From positions 1,728,001 to 1,792,000 of the forward strand of contig NZ_UFRM01000001.1 in assembly GCF_900444945.1 (NCBI RefSeq): DNA of 64,000 nt, in the 5' to 3' direction. The stretch is from Actinobacillus lignieresii. GTDB taxonomy: Bacteria > Pseudomonadota > Gammaproteobacteria > Enterobacterales > Pasteurellaceae. The notes beneath the pieces were generated by a model. It saw nothing but the letters and a program-made list of their open reading frames with translations, did no database searches and was not told where the DNA came from. A program made the translations under genes and the position numbers. Numbering within the stretch: the first letter of the stretch is position 1; each line of letters opens with the position of its first letter. Positions 35,099 to 44,506 of the stretch are shown here, piece after piece.

Positions 35099-36256
35099 AT
35101 GGAAACACCTATTGCTACCAGTCCAGCAGAAAAATTACAGAAACCGGTTAAACAGAAAAAAAGTTGGTTAAAAAAGCTTAATCCGTTATTTTGGGTAACT
35201 GTAGCGATTCCGACGGTATTATCAGCCTTTTATTTCGGTTCTGTTGCTTCCGATATTTATATTTCGGAATCAAGTTTTGTCGTTAGATCGCCTAAAAATC
35301 AGACCGCTCTGACAGGCGTAGGCGCCTTATTGCAAGGTTCAGGTTTTTCTCGTTCGCAAGACGATACTTATACCGTACAGGAATATATGCGTTCTCGTAC
35401 CGCTCTTGAGCAACTAATGCAAGAATTACCTGTTCGCGAATATTATGAGAATCAGGGCGATATTATCGCTCGCTTTAATGGATTCGGATTAAATAACAGT
35501 AAAGAAGCGTTTTATAAATATTTCCGAGATCGCTTAAGTGTGGATTTTGACTCTGTTTCCGGTATCGCCAGCTTACGTATTCGAGCATTTAACGCGGAAG
35601 AGGGACAACAAATTAATCAAAAACTCCTTGCCGAAGGTGAAACGCTTATTAACCGTTTAAACGAACGTGCAAGAAAAGATACCATTTCATTTGCGGAACA
35701 AGCGGTTACAGAAGCGGAAAATAATGTAAACGAAACGGCAAATGCTTTAAGTAAATACCGTATCAAAAATAAAATTTTTGATTTGCCGGCACAATCGGGC
35801 GTACAACTTTCATTAATTTCAAGCTTAAAAAGCGAGTTGATTCGTGTGGAAACCCAATTAGCGCAATTACAATCGATTACGCCGGATAACCCGCAAGTTG
35901 ATGCGTTATTAATGCGCCAAAAAAGCTTACGTAAAGAAATTGACGAGCAATCTAAACAGCTTTCCGGTAACAGTAATAGCTCGATTGCTACTCAAACTGC
36001 CGATTATCAACGTTTAGTATTAGCAAACGAATTAGCGCAACAGCAATTGACCGCAGCCTTAACTTCTTTGCAAAATACAAAAAACGAAGCGGATCGTCAG
36101 CAGCTTTATTTAGAAGTAATCAGTCAGCCAAGCAAACCGGACTGGGCGGAAGAACCTTATCGCTTATATAATATTTTAGCGACATTCTTTATCGGACTGA
36201 TGCTGTACGGCGTATTAAGCTTATTAATCGCAAGTGTAAGAGAGCATAAAAACTAA
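35099..36256 (+). CDS. cpxC: Capsule export inner-membrane protein CpxC
   Basis: A 385-residue BexC/KpsE-type polysaccharide co-polymerase/adaptor. Transmembrane helices are at residues ~27-50 (NPLFWVTVAIPTVLSAFYFG) and ~358-378 (ILATFFIGLMLYGVLSLLIA). The periplasmic part between them contains long coiled-coil-prone helices (residues ~185-340, rich in Gln, Leu, Glu). It links CpxD to the CpxBA transporter. Its stop overlaps the cpxB start by one base. Confidence 0.93.
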   Translation: METPIATSPAEKLQKPVKQKKSWLKKLNPLFWVTVAIPTVLSAFYFGSVASDIYISESSFVVRSPKNQTALTGVGALLQGSGFSRSQDDTYTVQEYMRSRTALEQLMQELPVREYYENQGDIIARFNGFGLNNSKEAFYKYFRDRLSVDFDSVSGIASLRIRAFNAEEGQQINQKLLAEGETLINRLNERARKDTISFAEQAVTEAENNVNETANALSKYRIKNKIFDLPAQSGVQLSLISSLKSELIRVETQLAQLQSITPDNPQVDALLMRQKSLRKEIDEQSKQLSGNSNSSIATQTADYQRLVLANELAQQQLTAALTSLQNTKNEADRQQLYLEVISQPSKPDWAEEPYRLYNILATFFIGLMLYGVLSLLIASVREHKN

Positions 36257-37053
36257 TGCAATACGGTGATCAAACAACCTTCCGCCAGTCACTTGCCATT
36301 CAAGGAAGAGTAATCGGCGCTTTACTTATGCGAGAAATTATTACTCGCTACGGACGGAAGAACTTAGGCTTTTTGTGGCTGTTTGTTGAGCCGCTATTAC
36401 TCACTTTATTTATTGTACTGATGTGGAAGTTTATCCGAGCGGATCGCGTTTCCGATTTAAATATTATTGCTTTTGTGATTACCGGTTATCCTATGGCAAT
36501 GATGTGGCGTAATGCTTCAAATAGAACTATCGGAGCAATTTCCGGTAATTTGAGTCTTCTTTATCATCGTAACGTACGTGTATTGGATACTTTACTCGCT
36601 CGAGTCCTACTGGAAGTAGCAGGCGCAACAATTGCCCAAATCATTATTATGGCATTATTAATATTATTGGGTTGGATTGATATGCCGAAAGATACGTTCT
36701 ATATGATAATAGCATGGGTATTAATGGCATTCTTTGCTTTAGGGCTCGGCTTGATCATTTGCTCCATTGCACAAAAATTTGAAGCATTTGGCAAAATCTG
36801 GGGAACATTAAGCTTTGTTCTTTTACCTCTTTCAGGCGCATTTTTCTTTGTGCATGCGCTACCAAGACAAGCTCAACAATATGCAACCTTAATACCGATG
36901 ATTCACGGCACGGAAATGTTTCGTCACGGTTATTTTGGCGACAGTGTTATCACATATGAAAGTATAAGCTATCTTGTAATATGTGATGTAGCCATGTTAC
37001 TTTTTGGGCTCATTATGGTAAAAAACTTCAGTAAAGGAATCGAACCGCAATGA
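36256..37053 (+). CDS. cpxB: Capsule export ABC permease CpxB
   Basis: A 265-residue ABC-2 type permease of the BexB/KpsM family with six predicted helices. It begins with the cytoplasmic stretch [32 protein letters not shown] that precedes helix 1 in this family. The C-terminal half carries [14 protein letters not shown] helices around residues 185-205 ([20 protein letters not shown]). It overlaps cpxA by four bases. It exports the lipid-linked capsule across the inner membrane with CpxA. Confidence 0.93.
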   Translation: MQYGDQTTFRQSLAIQGRVIGALLMREIITRYGRKNLGFLWLFVEPLLLTLFIVLMWKFIRADRVSDLNIIAFVITGYPMAMMWRNASNRTIGAISGNLSLLYHRNVRVLDTLLARVLLEVAGATIAQIIIMALLILLGWIDMPKDTFYMIIAWVLMAFFALGLGLIICSIAQKFEAFGKIWGTLSFVLLPLSGAFFFVHALPRQAQQYATLIPMIHGTEMFRHGYFGDSVITYESISYLVICDVAMLLFGLIMVKNFSKGIEPQ

Positions 37054-37700
37054 TTAGCGTAAAAAATGTGAGTAAAGATTACTATACTCGAAGCGGTAAA
37101 AAAACCGTATTGCAAGATATTAATTTTGAGCTGAAAAAAGGCGAGAAAATCGGTATTCTGGGGCGTAACGGTGCAGGTAAGTCAACCTTAATTCGCTTAA
37201 TGAGCGGTGTTGAGCCGCCGACAACCGGTACGATCGAACGTCACATGTCGATATCTTGGCCGCTCGCTTTCAGCGGGGCGTTTCAAGGCAGTTTAACCGG
37301 TATGGATAATTTACGCTTTATTTGCCGTATCTATAATGCGGATATTGACTATGTTAAAGCATTTACCGAAGAGTTTTCCGAATTAGGCGATTATTTATAT
37401 GAGCCGGTTAAGAAATACTCCTCCGGTATGAAAGCACGTCTTGCTTTTGCTTTATCGCTTTCTGTTGAGTTTGATTGTTACCTAATTGACGAAGTAATTG
37501 CGGTAGGTGACTCTCGCTTTGCGGCAAAATGTAAGCACGAATTATTCGAGAAACGCAAAGATCGTTCGATTATTTTGGTTTCGCATAGCCCGTCTGCAAT
37601 GAAGGAATATTGTGATAATGCGATGGTATTAGATAAAGGCATTATGCATAAATTCGAAAATATGGACGATGCTTATAAGTTCTATAATGCCACCCAGTAA
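37050..37700 (+). CDS. cpxA: Capsule export ABC ATPase CpxA
   Basis: A 216-residue ABC ATPase of the BexA/KpsT group. Walker A is GRNGAGKST (residues ~38-46), the signature region is [18 protein letters not shown], and Walker B is [11 protein letters not shown], followed by [12 protein letters not shown]. This short variant lacks extra C-terminal sugar-binding domains. It is the last gene of the capsule locus; a strong uptake-signal dyad follows. Confidence 0.95.
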   Translation: MISVKNVSKDYYTRSGKKTVLQDINFELKKGEKIGILGRNGAGKSTLIRLMSGVEPPTTGTIERHMSISWPLAFSGAFQGSLTGMDNLRFICRIYNADIDYVKAFTEEFSELGDYLYEPVKKYSSGMKARLAFALSLSVEFDCYLIDEVIAVGDSRFAAKCKHELFEKRKDRSIILVSHSPSAMKEYCDNAMVLDKGIMHKFENMDDAYKFYNATQ

Positions 37701-37705
37701 GAAAG

Positions 37706-37751
37706 ACAAGCGGTTAAAAATGTAAAACTTTCTGCAAATTTGACCGCTTGT
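37706..37751 (+). terminator. Capsule operon terminator (uptake-signal dyad)
   Basis: ACAAGCGGT (37706-37714) and ACCGCTTGT (37743-37751) are exact complements around a 28-base loop containing TGCAAATT, six bases after the cpxA stop. Lack of a long T-run makes it less classical. Confidence 0.65.
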
Positions 37752-37768
37752 AGCTCTAAACTCTCTAT

Positions 37769-37880
37769 GATGGCGCTCGTCTTTGACGAGTGCCTTTATT
37801 TTTATCCTATATCAAATCCAGCCCCCATCAGGAGGAGACTGGTGCTATCTTCCGTGTAATCCGTGTTTTCCGTGGTTAAA
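37769..37880. repeat. Dispersed intergenic repeat family 2, long copy
   Basis: The element starts GATGGCGCTCGTCTTTGACG (an internal hairpin GGCGCTCGTC-TTT-GACGAGTGCC) and ends GCTATCTTCCGTGTAAYCCGYGT-type then CCGTGGTTAAA. About 48 unrelated bases lie between the two parts. A shorter inverted copy with the two parts directly joined is at 40477-40535. Both copies sit just outside coding sequence. Confidence 0.75.
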
Positions 37881-37882
37881 TC

Positions 37883-39355
37883 TCAGGCGTTTTCTATTTG
37901 ATTCAAAGCCGTCTGTACGTAGCGGTAACCACCATTCTCTTGCGGAACAAATTCAAATAAATGGGTGATACAATTTGGGGCGTCCGCATCTTGGTGCGAA
38001 ACAAATAACAGCTGAGTTTGGCTATTGGTGACCAATTGTTCGATAAACTGTTTAACCAATTTGCGGTTTACGCCGTCCAAGCCTTGTAGCGGTTCGTCTA
38101 AAATCAGAATCGGCGGATGTTTTACCATAGCACGGGTAATCAATAATAAACGTTGTTGTCCCCACGAAAGTGAACGGAACGGTTTTTTCGCCAGATTGGC
38201 TAAATACAAACGTTCCAGCCATTCCATTGCTTTGAGCTGTAAGGCACTCGGTACTTGTTGATAAACGCCGATTGAATCGAAAAAGCCGGATAAAATCACA
38301 TCTAACGCCGAACAATTCACCCGATAATCCATATGTAACTGGCTGCTCACATAGCCGATATTTTTCTTAATATCCCAAATCGTTTCGCCCGAGCCACGCT
38401 GACGACCGAATAAATGTACGTAATTAGCATAAGATTGCGGATGATCGCCGGTAATAATCGAAAGCAAGGTCGATTTGCCTGCTCCGTTCGGGCCTTTAAT
38501 CCACCAATGTTGTTTTGGGGCAACCGTCCAAGTTAGATCATCAATAATGTTTTTTTCGCCGTAACGAATCATCACGTTTTTCAGTTCGAACGGATTGCTA
38601 TTGGATGGGAGCTGAATCAGCGGTGCGGCACTGTCCGGTAAAGGCGCATTCACATTCTGTTCTGCAAATTTTAGCTGAGAATAGACCGCTTGTTGCTCAA
38701 TCGCTTGGCGTTCGCCTTGTAAAATCAGTTGCAGATTATCTAACAAAGCAATATGCGTAGCACAGTCGGGAATATCATTGAAACGGTTGGAAATCAGTAC
38801 TACTGCCATTTGCTTGCCGAGTTGCGCCATAACGTCTTGCCAATAAGCGACCGAGGCTTGATCTAATCCCTCAAAAGGCTCATCTAGAATCAATAAATCC
38901 GGTTCGCTGACTAACATTTGGCAAAATAACACTTTGCGGCTTTCGCCGGTGGAGAGCTGAATAAACGGGCGTTCTAATAACGGCTGGATACGTAATTTAG
39001 CCGCATATTCCTCGCATAATTGCGTTTTTTCGCTACCGTTTAAGATGATTTGACGGGCTGTTAAACCGAAATCGTCAGGCGAAACCATATCGTTGTTACG
39101 GTGTTTAAAGATTTGCTCGATGATTTTTTGTTGCTGCTCGAAGGAAAGTAAAGCGATATGCTGGAAACTATTTTGATATTCGCCCGAATATAACGAAAGT
39201 GAATTGTGTAGCGCTTGGGCGAAAGCGGTTTTGCCCGAGCCGTTACCGCCGACAATCACCCAGAAATCGTGAGTATTGATTTCCAGTGATTCAATCGACA
39301 GTTTATTGTGTTGAGCAAGGGAAAATAAGGCGTTCTGGATGTTGATGTTTGGCAT
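37883..39355 (-). CDS. modF: ModF, tandem ABC ATPase linked to molybdate transport
   Basis: A 490-residue cytoplasmic protein made of two ABC ATPase domains. Walker A motifs are GGNGSGKTAFAQ (residues ~35-46) and [12 protein letters not shown] (~290-301). The signatures are LSTGESRKVLF and LSWGQQRLLLI, with Walker B LLILDEPFEGLD and ILILDEPLQGLD. E. coli ModF has the same layout. It has no membrane partner here. In A. pleuropneumoniae modF is the known flank of the capsule export genes. Confidence 0.92.
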   Translation of the reverse strand: MPNINIQNALFSLAQHNKLSIESLEINTHDFWVIVGGNGSGKTAFAQALHNSLSLYSGEYQNSFQHIALLSFEQQQKIIEQIFKHRNNDMVSPDDFGLTARQIILNGSEKTQLCEEYAAKLRIQPLLERPFIQLSTGESRKVLFCQMLVSEPDLLILDEPFEGLDQASVAYWQDVMAQLGKQMAVVLISNRFNDIPDCATHIALLDNLQLILQGERQAIEQQAVYSQLKFAEQNVNAPLPDSAAPLIQLPSNSNPFELKNVMIRYGEKNIIDDLTWTVAPKQHWWIKGPNGAGKSTLLSIITGDHPQSYANYVHLFGRQRGSGETIWDIKKNIGYVSSQLHMDYRVNCSALDVILSGFFDSIGVYQQVPSALQLKAMEWLERLYLANLAKKPFRSLSWGQQRLLLITRAMVKHPPILILDEPLQGLDGVNRKLVKQFIEQLVTNSQTQLLFVSHQDADAPNCITHLFEFVPQENGGYRYVQTALNQIENA

Positions 39356-39374
39356 GTTGTGTTCCTGTTATGAC

Positions 39375-39426
39375 GGAAAACACAACGCCAATGGAATAAT
39401 GATTAGGCGTGTGCGTTATGTTTTCC
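39375..39426. repeat. Imperfect inverted repeat upstream of modF
   Basis: GGAAAACACAACGC (39375-39388) and GCGTTATGTTTTCC (39413-39426) are complementary at 13 of 14 positions, 24 bases apart, between fmt and modF. It could be a terminator of fmt's neighbour or an operator for modF. It does not match the molybdate-regulator ModE site well. Confidence 0.45.
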
Positions 39427-39447
39427 GTATCCGATAGTTTTTATTTA

Positions 39448-40398
39448 TTAGAGTTGTTTACCTACTGCAAACCAATCGGCACGCCCGTTAAGGAAGTCTT
39501 GCACGGACATCGGTTTTTTGCCGGAAGGTTGTAACTGAGTAATATTTAACACGCCTTCTTGTGTTGCAATTTGAATCCCGTTTTTATCCGCTTGTAAGAC
39601 CGTACCTGCCGCTTTAGCTTGATGCGGTAACACATTTGCTTGATATACTTTCACGCTTTGTTCTACGCCGTCCACCTCTAATGTGAGGAAGCTAATCGGC
39701 CATGGGTTAAACGCTCGAATATTGCGTTCCAGCTGACAAGCGGTCAAATTCCAGTCTAATTTTGCTTCTTCTTTTGAAAGTTTTTCCGCATAGTTGGAAA
39801 GCGCATCATCTTGTTTTTCCGCTTTAAACGCTTGGCTTTCTAACCCGTTTAACACCTCTAATAACGCCGGCGGTGCAAGTTCGGCTAATTTCGCATATAA
39901 CGAAGCGGAGGTTTCGTCTGCGGCAATCGGTGTGGTAACTTTATGCAACATATCGCCGGTATCTAAGCCGATATTCATTTGCATAATGGTTACGCCGGTT
40001 TCCTGATCGCCCGCCCAAATCGAGCGTTGAATCGGTGCCGCTCCACGCCAGCGTGGTAACAGCGAACCGTGCACATTTAAACAACCGTATTTCGGCGCAT
40101 TCAGTACCGCTTCCGGTAAGATTAAACCGTAAGCCACTACAACCATCACATCGGCATTCAGTGCTTTTAATTCCGCTTGTGCGTCTTCTTTACGTAGGGA
40201 TTTTGGTTGATATACCGGAATATTATGTTGTTCGGCTAATTGTTTTACCGGGCTGGCTTGCAGCTTTTTGCCCCTGCCGGCAGGTTTGTCCGGTTGGGTA
40301 TAAACCGCAATTACATTATGTTCTGAATTTAATAACGCTTGTAAGTGCTGTGCGGCAAAATCAGGTGTGCCGGCAAAAATAATATTAAGTTTTAGCAT
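39448..40398 (-). CDS. fmt: Methionyl-tRNA formyltransferase
   Basis: A 316-residue enzyme that formylates initiator Met-tRNA. The N-terminus has [14 protein letters not shown]. Catalytic residues lie in [20 protein letters not shown] (Asn/His) and [11 protein letters not shown] (Asp), and a C-terminal tRNA-binding OB-like domain follows. Length is normal. In many gamma-proteobacteria fmt is followed by rsmB-trkA; here rsmB-trkA are 25 kb away with selAB. Confidence 0.96.
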   Translation of the reverse strand: MLKLNIIFAGTPDFAAQHLQALLNSEHNVIAVYTQPDKPAGRGKKLQASPVKQLAEQHNIPVYQPKSLRKEDAQAELKALNADVMVVVAYGLILPEAVLNAPKYGCLNVHGSLLPRWRGAAPIQRSIWAGDQETGVTIMQMNIGLDTGDMLHKVTTPIAADETSASLYAKLAELAPPALLEVLNGLESQAFKAEKQDDALSNYAEKLSKEEAKLDWNLTACQLERNIRAFNPWPISFLTLEVDGVEQSVKVYQANVLPHQAKAAGTVLQADKNGIQIATQEGVLNITQLQPSGKKPMSVQDFLNGRADWFAVGKQL

Positions 40399-40476
40399 GA
40401 TTTTTCGTTGATAAGTGAATGGATAACGGAATTGTAACAGAAGAAATGCAGCAACTGTGTTTGGTGATAAAGATTT

Positions 40477-40535
40477 TTAACCGCGAAATACGCAGGTTAC
40501 ATGGAAGATAGCGCCCGTCAAAGACAAGCGCCATC
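40477..40535. repeat. Dispersed intergenic repeat family 2, short copy
   Basis: Reads in the opposite orientation to the copy at 37769. Its complement runs GGCGCTTGTCTTTGACGGGC then TATCTTCCATGTAACCTGCG, ending CGCGGTTAA, with the two conserved parts directly abutting. It lies between the TAXI binding-protein gene and fmt. Confidence 0.75.
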
Positions 40536-40560
40536 AAGGAAATATGTTCAGAGAAGGTAA

Positions 40561-41511
40561 TTATAACCAACCACGTTCTTTATAATATTTGGCTGCGCCT
40601 GAATGGAGCGGAGCAGATAACGCATTTTTGACCATTTCCGCTTCGGATAAATGAGCAAATGCCGGATGTGATTTTTTGAAACGATCAAAATTTTCAAAGA
40701 CCGCTTTCACAACTTGATAAACATGTTCTTCACTCACGTCGCTTGAAGTCACTAAAGTTGCATAAACCCCGAAAGAATCGACCGCTTGTTCGACATTTTT
40801 ATAAACTTTAGCCGGAATTGTCGCTTTTGCGTAATAGCCTTGCTCCGCCACTAATTTACCGACCACTTCATCAGCCACCGGAATCAAGCGAATATCGCAA
40901 CTGTTGGCAGTTTCTTTGAGTGCGGCATTCGGGTGACCGACATTATAACTAATCGCATCAACATCTTTCTCGCACAACGCTTTGCCCATTTCCGCCGGCG
41001 TAAGTTTTAACGCTTCTTTGAAATTCGCCTCCGTCCAACCTTTGGTTTTTAGTAACACGTTCATTGTCGCTTGCGTACCGGAGCCGTCCACGCCGACATT
41101 GACTTTTTTACCTTGTAAATCATCGACCGATTGAATAGCGGAATCATTGCGTACTACTAAGGTAAACGGCTCGGGATAAATCGAGAAAATCGCACGTAGT
41201 TTGTCGTTCTTTTTGCCTTCAAACGAACTCGTACCGTGGTAAGCGTGATATTGCCAGTCGGATTGTACAATCCCCATATCTAACTGACCGTTGGCAATTT
41301 TATTCAGATTATCAACCGAGGCATCGCTGGCAAGCGGTTTACAAGCAGTGTGATTTTCACTGCGATTGACAAATTGGCAAATCGCATTGCCGGTCACAAA
41401 ATAAAGTCCGCTGTCACTACCGGTACCTAATTTTAGCGGTGTCGGTTCGGCTTGAACGATACCGGCGAGTAACAGACCGCTCAAAAGGGAAAGTTTATAA
41501 GATATTTTCAT
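40561..41511 (-). CDS. TAXI-family TRAP transporter solute-binding protein
   Basis: A 316-residue periplasmic protein with a signal peptide (KLSLLSGLLLAGIVQA, cut near residue 20). It belongs to the TAXI group (LKLGTGSDSGLYFVTGNAICQFVN at the mature N-terminus; GKKVNVGVDGSGTQATMNVLL mid-protein), which usually binds glutamate or related acids for a fused TRAP permease. No permease gene is adjacent. The ATG at 41511 has GAGGGG upstream and directly precedes the signal peptide; a longer reading from 41622 adds 37 unlikely residues. Confidence 0.85.
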   Translation of the reverse strand: MKISYKLSLLSGLLLAGIVQAEPTPLKLGTGSDSGLYFVTGNAICQFVNRSENHTACKPLASDASVDNLNKIANGQLDMGIVQSDWQYHAYHGTSSFEGKKNDKLRAIFSIYPEPFTLVVRNDSAIQSVDDLQGKKVNVGVDGSGTQATMNVLLKTKGWTEANFKEALKLTPAEMGKALCEKDVDAISYNVGHPNAALKETANSCDIRLIPVADEVVGKLVAEQGYYAKATIPAKVYKNVEQAVDSFGVYATLVTSSDVSEEHVYQVVKAVFENFDRFKKSHPAFAHLSEAEMVKNALSAPLHSGAAKYYKERGWL

Positions 41512-41674
41512 AGAGAACCCCTCAAAATAACATTGTGTTTGCGCTTTGAAGATATACTTTTTCGTACAATATATGCAACTTTTTTCTACATTTTTTATAA
41601 ACAAGCGGTCTATTTTCGCCAAATTTTTGCAAATTCGGGTATCATCATCAATTTACGTAGCATTCGGCGAAGTT

Positions 41675-42301
41675 ATGGAATATTTTATCCCGCAAGAAAC
41701 CGTCATTTTTGAAGAAGAAATTAAGAAAAGCCGCTTTATTACCTATCTTTGCCACACGGACGGGATGGAACAGGCAAAAACCTTTTGGGCTGAAATCAAA
41801 GCATTACATCCGCACGCACGCCACTGGTGCTGGGCGACGGTTGCCGGCACGCCGACCGATTCGCAACAATACGGTTTCTCGGATGACGGCGAGCCGTCGG
41901 GAACCGCCGGTAAACCGATGTTAAATTATTTACTCGGTTCGGAATTAGGAGAAATTACCGCTGTTGTCGTGCGTTATTACGGCGGTATTCTGTTAGGTAC
42001 GGGAGGTTTGGTCAAAGCCTACGGCGGCGGCGTACAACAAGCCTTGCTACAAGTTGAGAAACAACGTAAGGTATTACGCCAAAATTACCGTCTTGTGTGT
42101 GAATACGATCAATTTAATACGTTGCAACATTTAATCGCCGAACACGATATTGTGTTGCTCGAACAGCAATTTAGCGAAAAAATTCACTTAACTTTAGCAG
42201 TCAATCCGAACGAACTTGAACGCTTTAGCCAACAAATCACTCAACGTTTTGCCGGAAAACTTGTTCTAATCGATGCCAAAAACCTTGCGAATCATTCATA
42301 A
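41675..42301 (+). CDS. yigZ: YigZ/IMPACT-family protein
   Basis: A 208-residue protein of the YigZ/IMPACT (UPF0029) family. Characteristic stretches are KKSRFITYLCHT near the N-terminus, DDGEPSGTAGKPML, and VRYYGGILLGTGGLVKAYG, followed by a C-terminal DUF1949-type domain. Biochemical role is unclear; links to translation stress have been proposed for the family. It precedes trkH and hemG as in E. coli (pepQ-yigZ-trkH-hemG). Confidence 0.92.
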   Translation: MEYFIPQETVIFEEEIKKSRFITYLCHTDGMEQAKTFWAEIKALHPHARHWCWATVAGTPTDSQQYGFSDDGEPSGTAGKPMLNYLLGSELGEITAVVVRYYGGILLGTGGLVKAYGGGVQQALLQVEKQRKVLRQNYRLVCEYDQFNTLQHLIAEHDIVLLEQQFSEKIHLTLAVNPNELERFSQQITQRFAGKLVLIDAKNLANHS

Positions 42302-42381
42302 CAAGCGACTTTTTTGCTAAAATCTCACGAAATTTAACCGCTTACTCTCGGGCAAAAGAACCCGATTCATTTGAGGTCTTT

Positions 42382-43860
42382 GTGCAATTCTTATCAATTC
42401 TTCGTATTGTCGGCATTCTCATTATGAGCTTTTCATTTACGATGCTCTTACCTGCCTTTGTCGCCCTGATTTACGGTGACGGCGGCGGACGGGAATTCCT
42501 ACAATCGTTTTTACTGACGTTTAGCGTCGGGACCCTACTCTGGTGGTTTAGCCGTAACCAAAAAAATGAACTGCGCTCGCGAGAAGGCTTTTTAATCGTG
42601 GTACTGTTCTGGGTGGTATTAGGTTCGCTCGGGGCGGTGCCGTTTATTATTTTAGAACATCCCGATCTGAATTTTAGCGAATCGATTTTCGAATCTTTTT
42701 CCGGGCTGACCACAACCGGTGCGACCGTGATTACCGGTTTAGACGATTTGCCGAAAGCGATTCTTTTTTACCGCCAATTTTTACAATGGCTGGGCGGTAT
42801 GGGGATCATCGTATTGGCGATTGCGATTATTCCGCTTATCGGTTTAGGCAAACTCTACCGTGCGGAAATGCCCGGGCCGTTAAAAGATCAAAAAATGCGC
42901 CCTCGTATCGCCGAAATCTCGAAATTACTTTGGCAAATTTACCTTAGCTTAACCGTTTTATGCGCACTTGCGTTTAAAATTGCGGGAATGAGTTGGTTTG
43001 ATGCGATTTGTCACAGTTTCGCTACTATTTCGATTGGCGGATTCTCTACGCACGACGCTAGTATCGGTTATTTTGACAGCATTGTTATCAATAGCATTAC
43101 TGCGGTATTTTTACTGATTTCATCGATTAACTTCGGCTTACATTTTGCGTTAATCGACCAGCTCAAAGACAAAAACAACAAACAAACCGGTAATATTTTT
43201 AAACGACTTTATTGGAAAGACCATGAGTTTCGTTCGTTCGCCGTGATTCAATTAAGTCTGTTTTTAATTTGTTTTGCCATTTTAAGCGTTTATAACTATT
43301 TCGATAATGCCGAGATTACCTTCCAGCATGCGTTGTTCCAATCGGTATCGATTTCAACCACCGCCGGTTTTACTACGAATGATTTCAGCCAATGGCCGTC
43401 GTTTTTACCGATATTATTGGTAATGGCGTCGTTTATCGGCGGCTGTGCCGGCTCTACCGGCGGCGGATTAAAAGTAATCCGAGTCATGTTACTCTATTTA
43501 CAAGCCAACCGAGAAATTCACCGCTTCGTCCATCCTAATTCGGTGAAACCGATTAAACTCGGTGCGCATATTTTTTCGGAACGTATTGAGGAAGGCATTT
43601 GGGCTTTCTTCTCCGCCTATATTTTTGTATTCGTGATGTGTTGGTTCGGGACAATTGCTTTCGGTATGGAAACGTTTGACGCCTTTAATGCGGTGGTTGC
43701 ATCACTGAACAATCTCGGCCCTGCCTTAGGTAACGTCAGCAGTAACTTTACCCAAGTGCCGGACGGTGCCAAATGGGTACTCACTATCGCGATGGTATGC
43801 GGGCGTTTAGAAGTGTTTACTCTCTTAGTTATTTTAAGTCCGGTATTCTGGAAAGATTAA
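42382..43860 (+). CDS. trkH: Trk potassium uptake channel subunit TrkH
   Basis: A 492-residue ion channel built of four M1-P-M2 repeats. Selectivity-filter loops are visible: SGLTTTGATV, SIGGFSTHD, TAGFTTND and LNNLGPALGN. GCAGSTGGGLKVIR lies in the gating-loop region. It conducts K+ into the cell with TrkA (at 11544 in this window). The start is GTG with GAGGT five bases upstream. The ribosome passes directly to hemG 14 bases later. Confidence 0.96.
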   Translation: MQFLSILRIVGILIMSFSFTMLLPAFVALIYGDGGGREFLQSFLLTFSVGTLLWWFSRNQKNELRSREGFLIVVLFWVVLGSLGAVPFIILEHPDLNFSESIFESFSGLTTTGATVITGLDDLPKAILFYRQFLQWLGGMGIIVLAIAIIPLIGLGKLYRAEMPGPLKDQKMRPRIAEISKLLWQIYLSLTVLCALAFKIAGMSWFDAICHSFATISIGGFSTHDASIGYFDSIVINSITAVFLLISSINFGLHFALIDQLKDKNNKQTGNIFKRLYWKDHEFRSFAVIQLSLFLICFAILSVYNYFDNAEITFQHALFQSVSISTTAGFTTNDFSQWPSFLPILLVMASFIGGCAGSTGGGLKVIRVMLLYLQANREIHRFVHPNSVKPIKLGAHIFSERIEEGIWAFFSAYIFVFVMCWFGTIAFGMETFDAFNAVVASLNNLGPALGNVSSNFTQVPDGAKWVLTIAMVCGRLEVFTLLVILSPVFWKD

Positions 43861-43874
43861 TATGGAATAAATCA

Positions 43875-44402
43875 ATGAAAACTCTCATTCTCTATTTTAC
43901 GACCGACGGTCAAACCAAGCGTATTGCGGAAAAAATAGCGCAAGAAATCACCCACGAAACGGAACTGCTTTCTCTACAAACGCAAGCGGTCGATTTTGCC
44001 GAAAAATTGGCAAACGCCGATCAAATTGTCCTCGGTGCCTCAATTCGTTACGGGCATTTTAATGACTTGGTCTATCAGTTTATCGAACGACATCATCAAG
44101 TGTTAAATCAAAAACCTTCCGCATTTTTTAGCGTAAATCTAACCGCTCGCAAAGAGAATCGAAAAACGCCGGAAACCAATGTTTATACGCGTAAATTTCT
44201 CGCTAAAATCAAATGGCGACCGACTCAGGTGGAGGTAATTGCCGGCGCACTGCTTTACCCTCGTTACACTTTATTGGATCGTCTTTGTATTCAACTTATT
44301 ATGAAACTGACCAAAGGTGAAACGGATGCGAGTAAAGAATACGAATACACCGACTGGCAACAAGTCAGCCGACTTGGTCAAAGATTAAACAAAATAGAGT
44401 AA
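43875..44402 (+). CDS. hemG: Menaquinone-dependent protoporphyrinogen oxidase HemG
   Basis: A 175-residue long-chain-flavodoxin-like enzyme that oxidises protoporphyrinogen IX to protoporphyrin IX using quinones. The FMN phosphate loop is TTDGQTKRIAEKIA (residues ~8-21), and GASIRYGHFNDLVYQFI marks the second loop. Length is close to E. coli HemG (181). A longer in-frame reading begins inside trkH and is discarded. Together with hemL at 6840 it supplies two steps of heme synthesis in the window. Confidence 0.93.
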   Translation: MKTLILYFTTDGQTKRIAEKIAQEITHETELLSLQTQAVDFAEKLANADQIVLGASIRYGHFNDLVYQFIERHHQVLNQKPSAFFSVNLTARKENRKTPETNVYTRKFLAKIKWRPTQVEVIAGALLYPRYTLLDRLCIQLIMKLTKGETDASKEYEYTDWQQVSRLGQRLNKIE

Positions 44403-44423
44403 GTGTAAATTTAGTTAAAAGTG

Positions 44424-44453
44424 TTAATAGGATATTACCGTTTGTTTTATAAT
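44424..44453 (+). promoter_or_regulatory. Candidate sigma-70 promoter of mscL
   Basis: TTAATA (44424-44429), an 18-base spacer and TATAAT (44448-44453), 54 bases before the mscL start. The -10 hexamer is perfect and the -35 moderate. Confidence 0.5.
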
Positions 44454-44506
44454 CGCCCACTTAATGCCCAATAGTGGGTATGAATTTCAATGAAAAAGGA
44501 AAAGCA

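Noticed and set aside
39375..39426. ModE (molybdate) operator upstream of modF
   Set aside because: An inverted repeat is present, but the arms do not match the ModE consensus and the spacing is too long.
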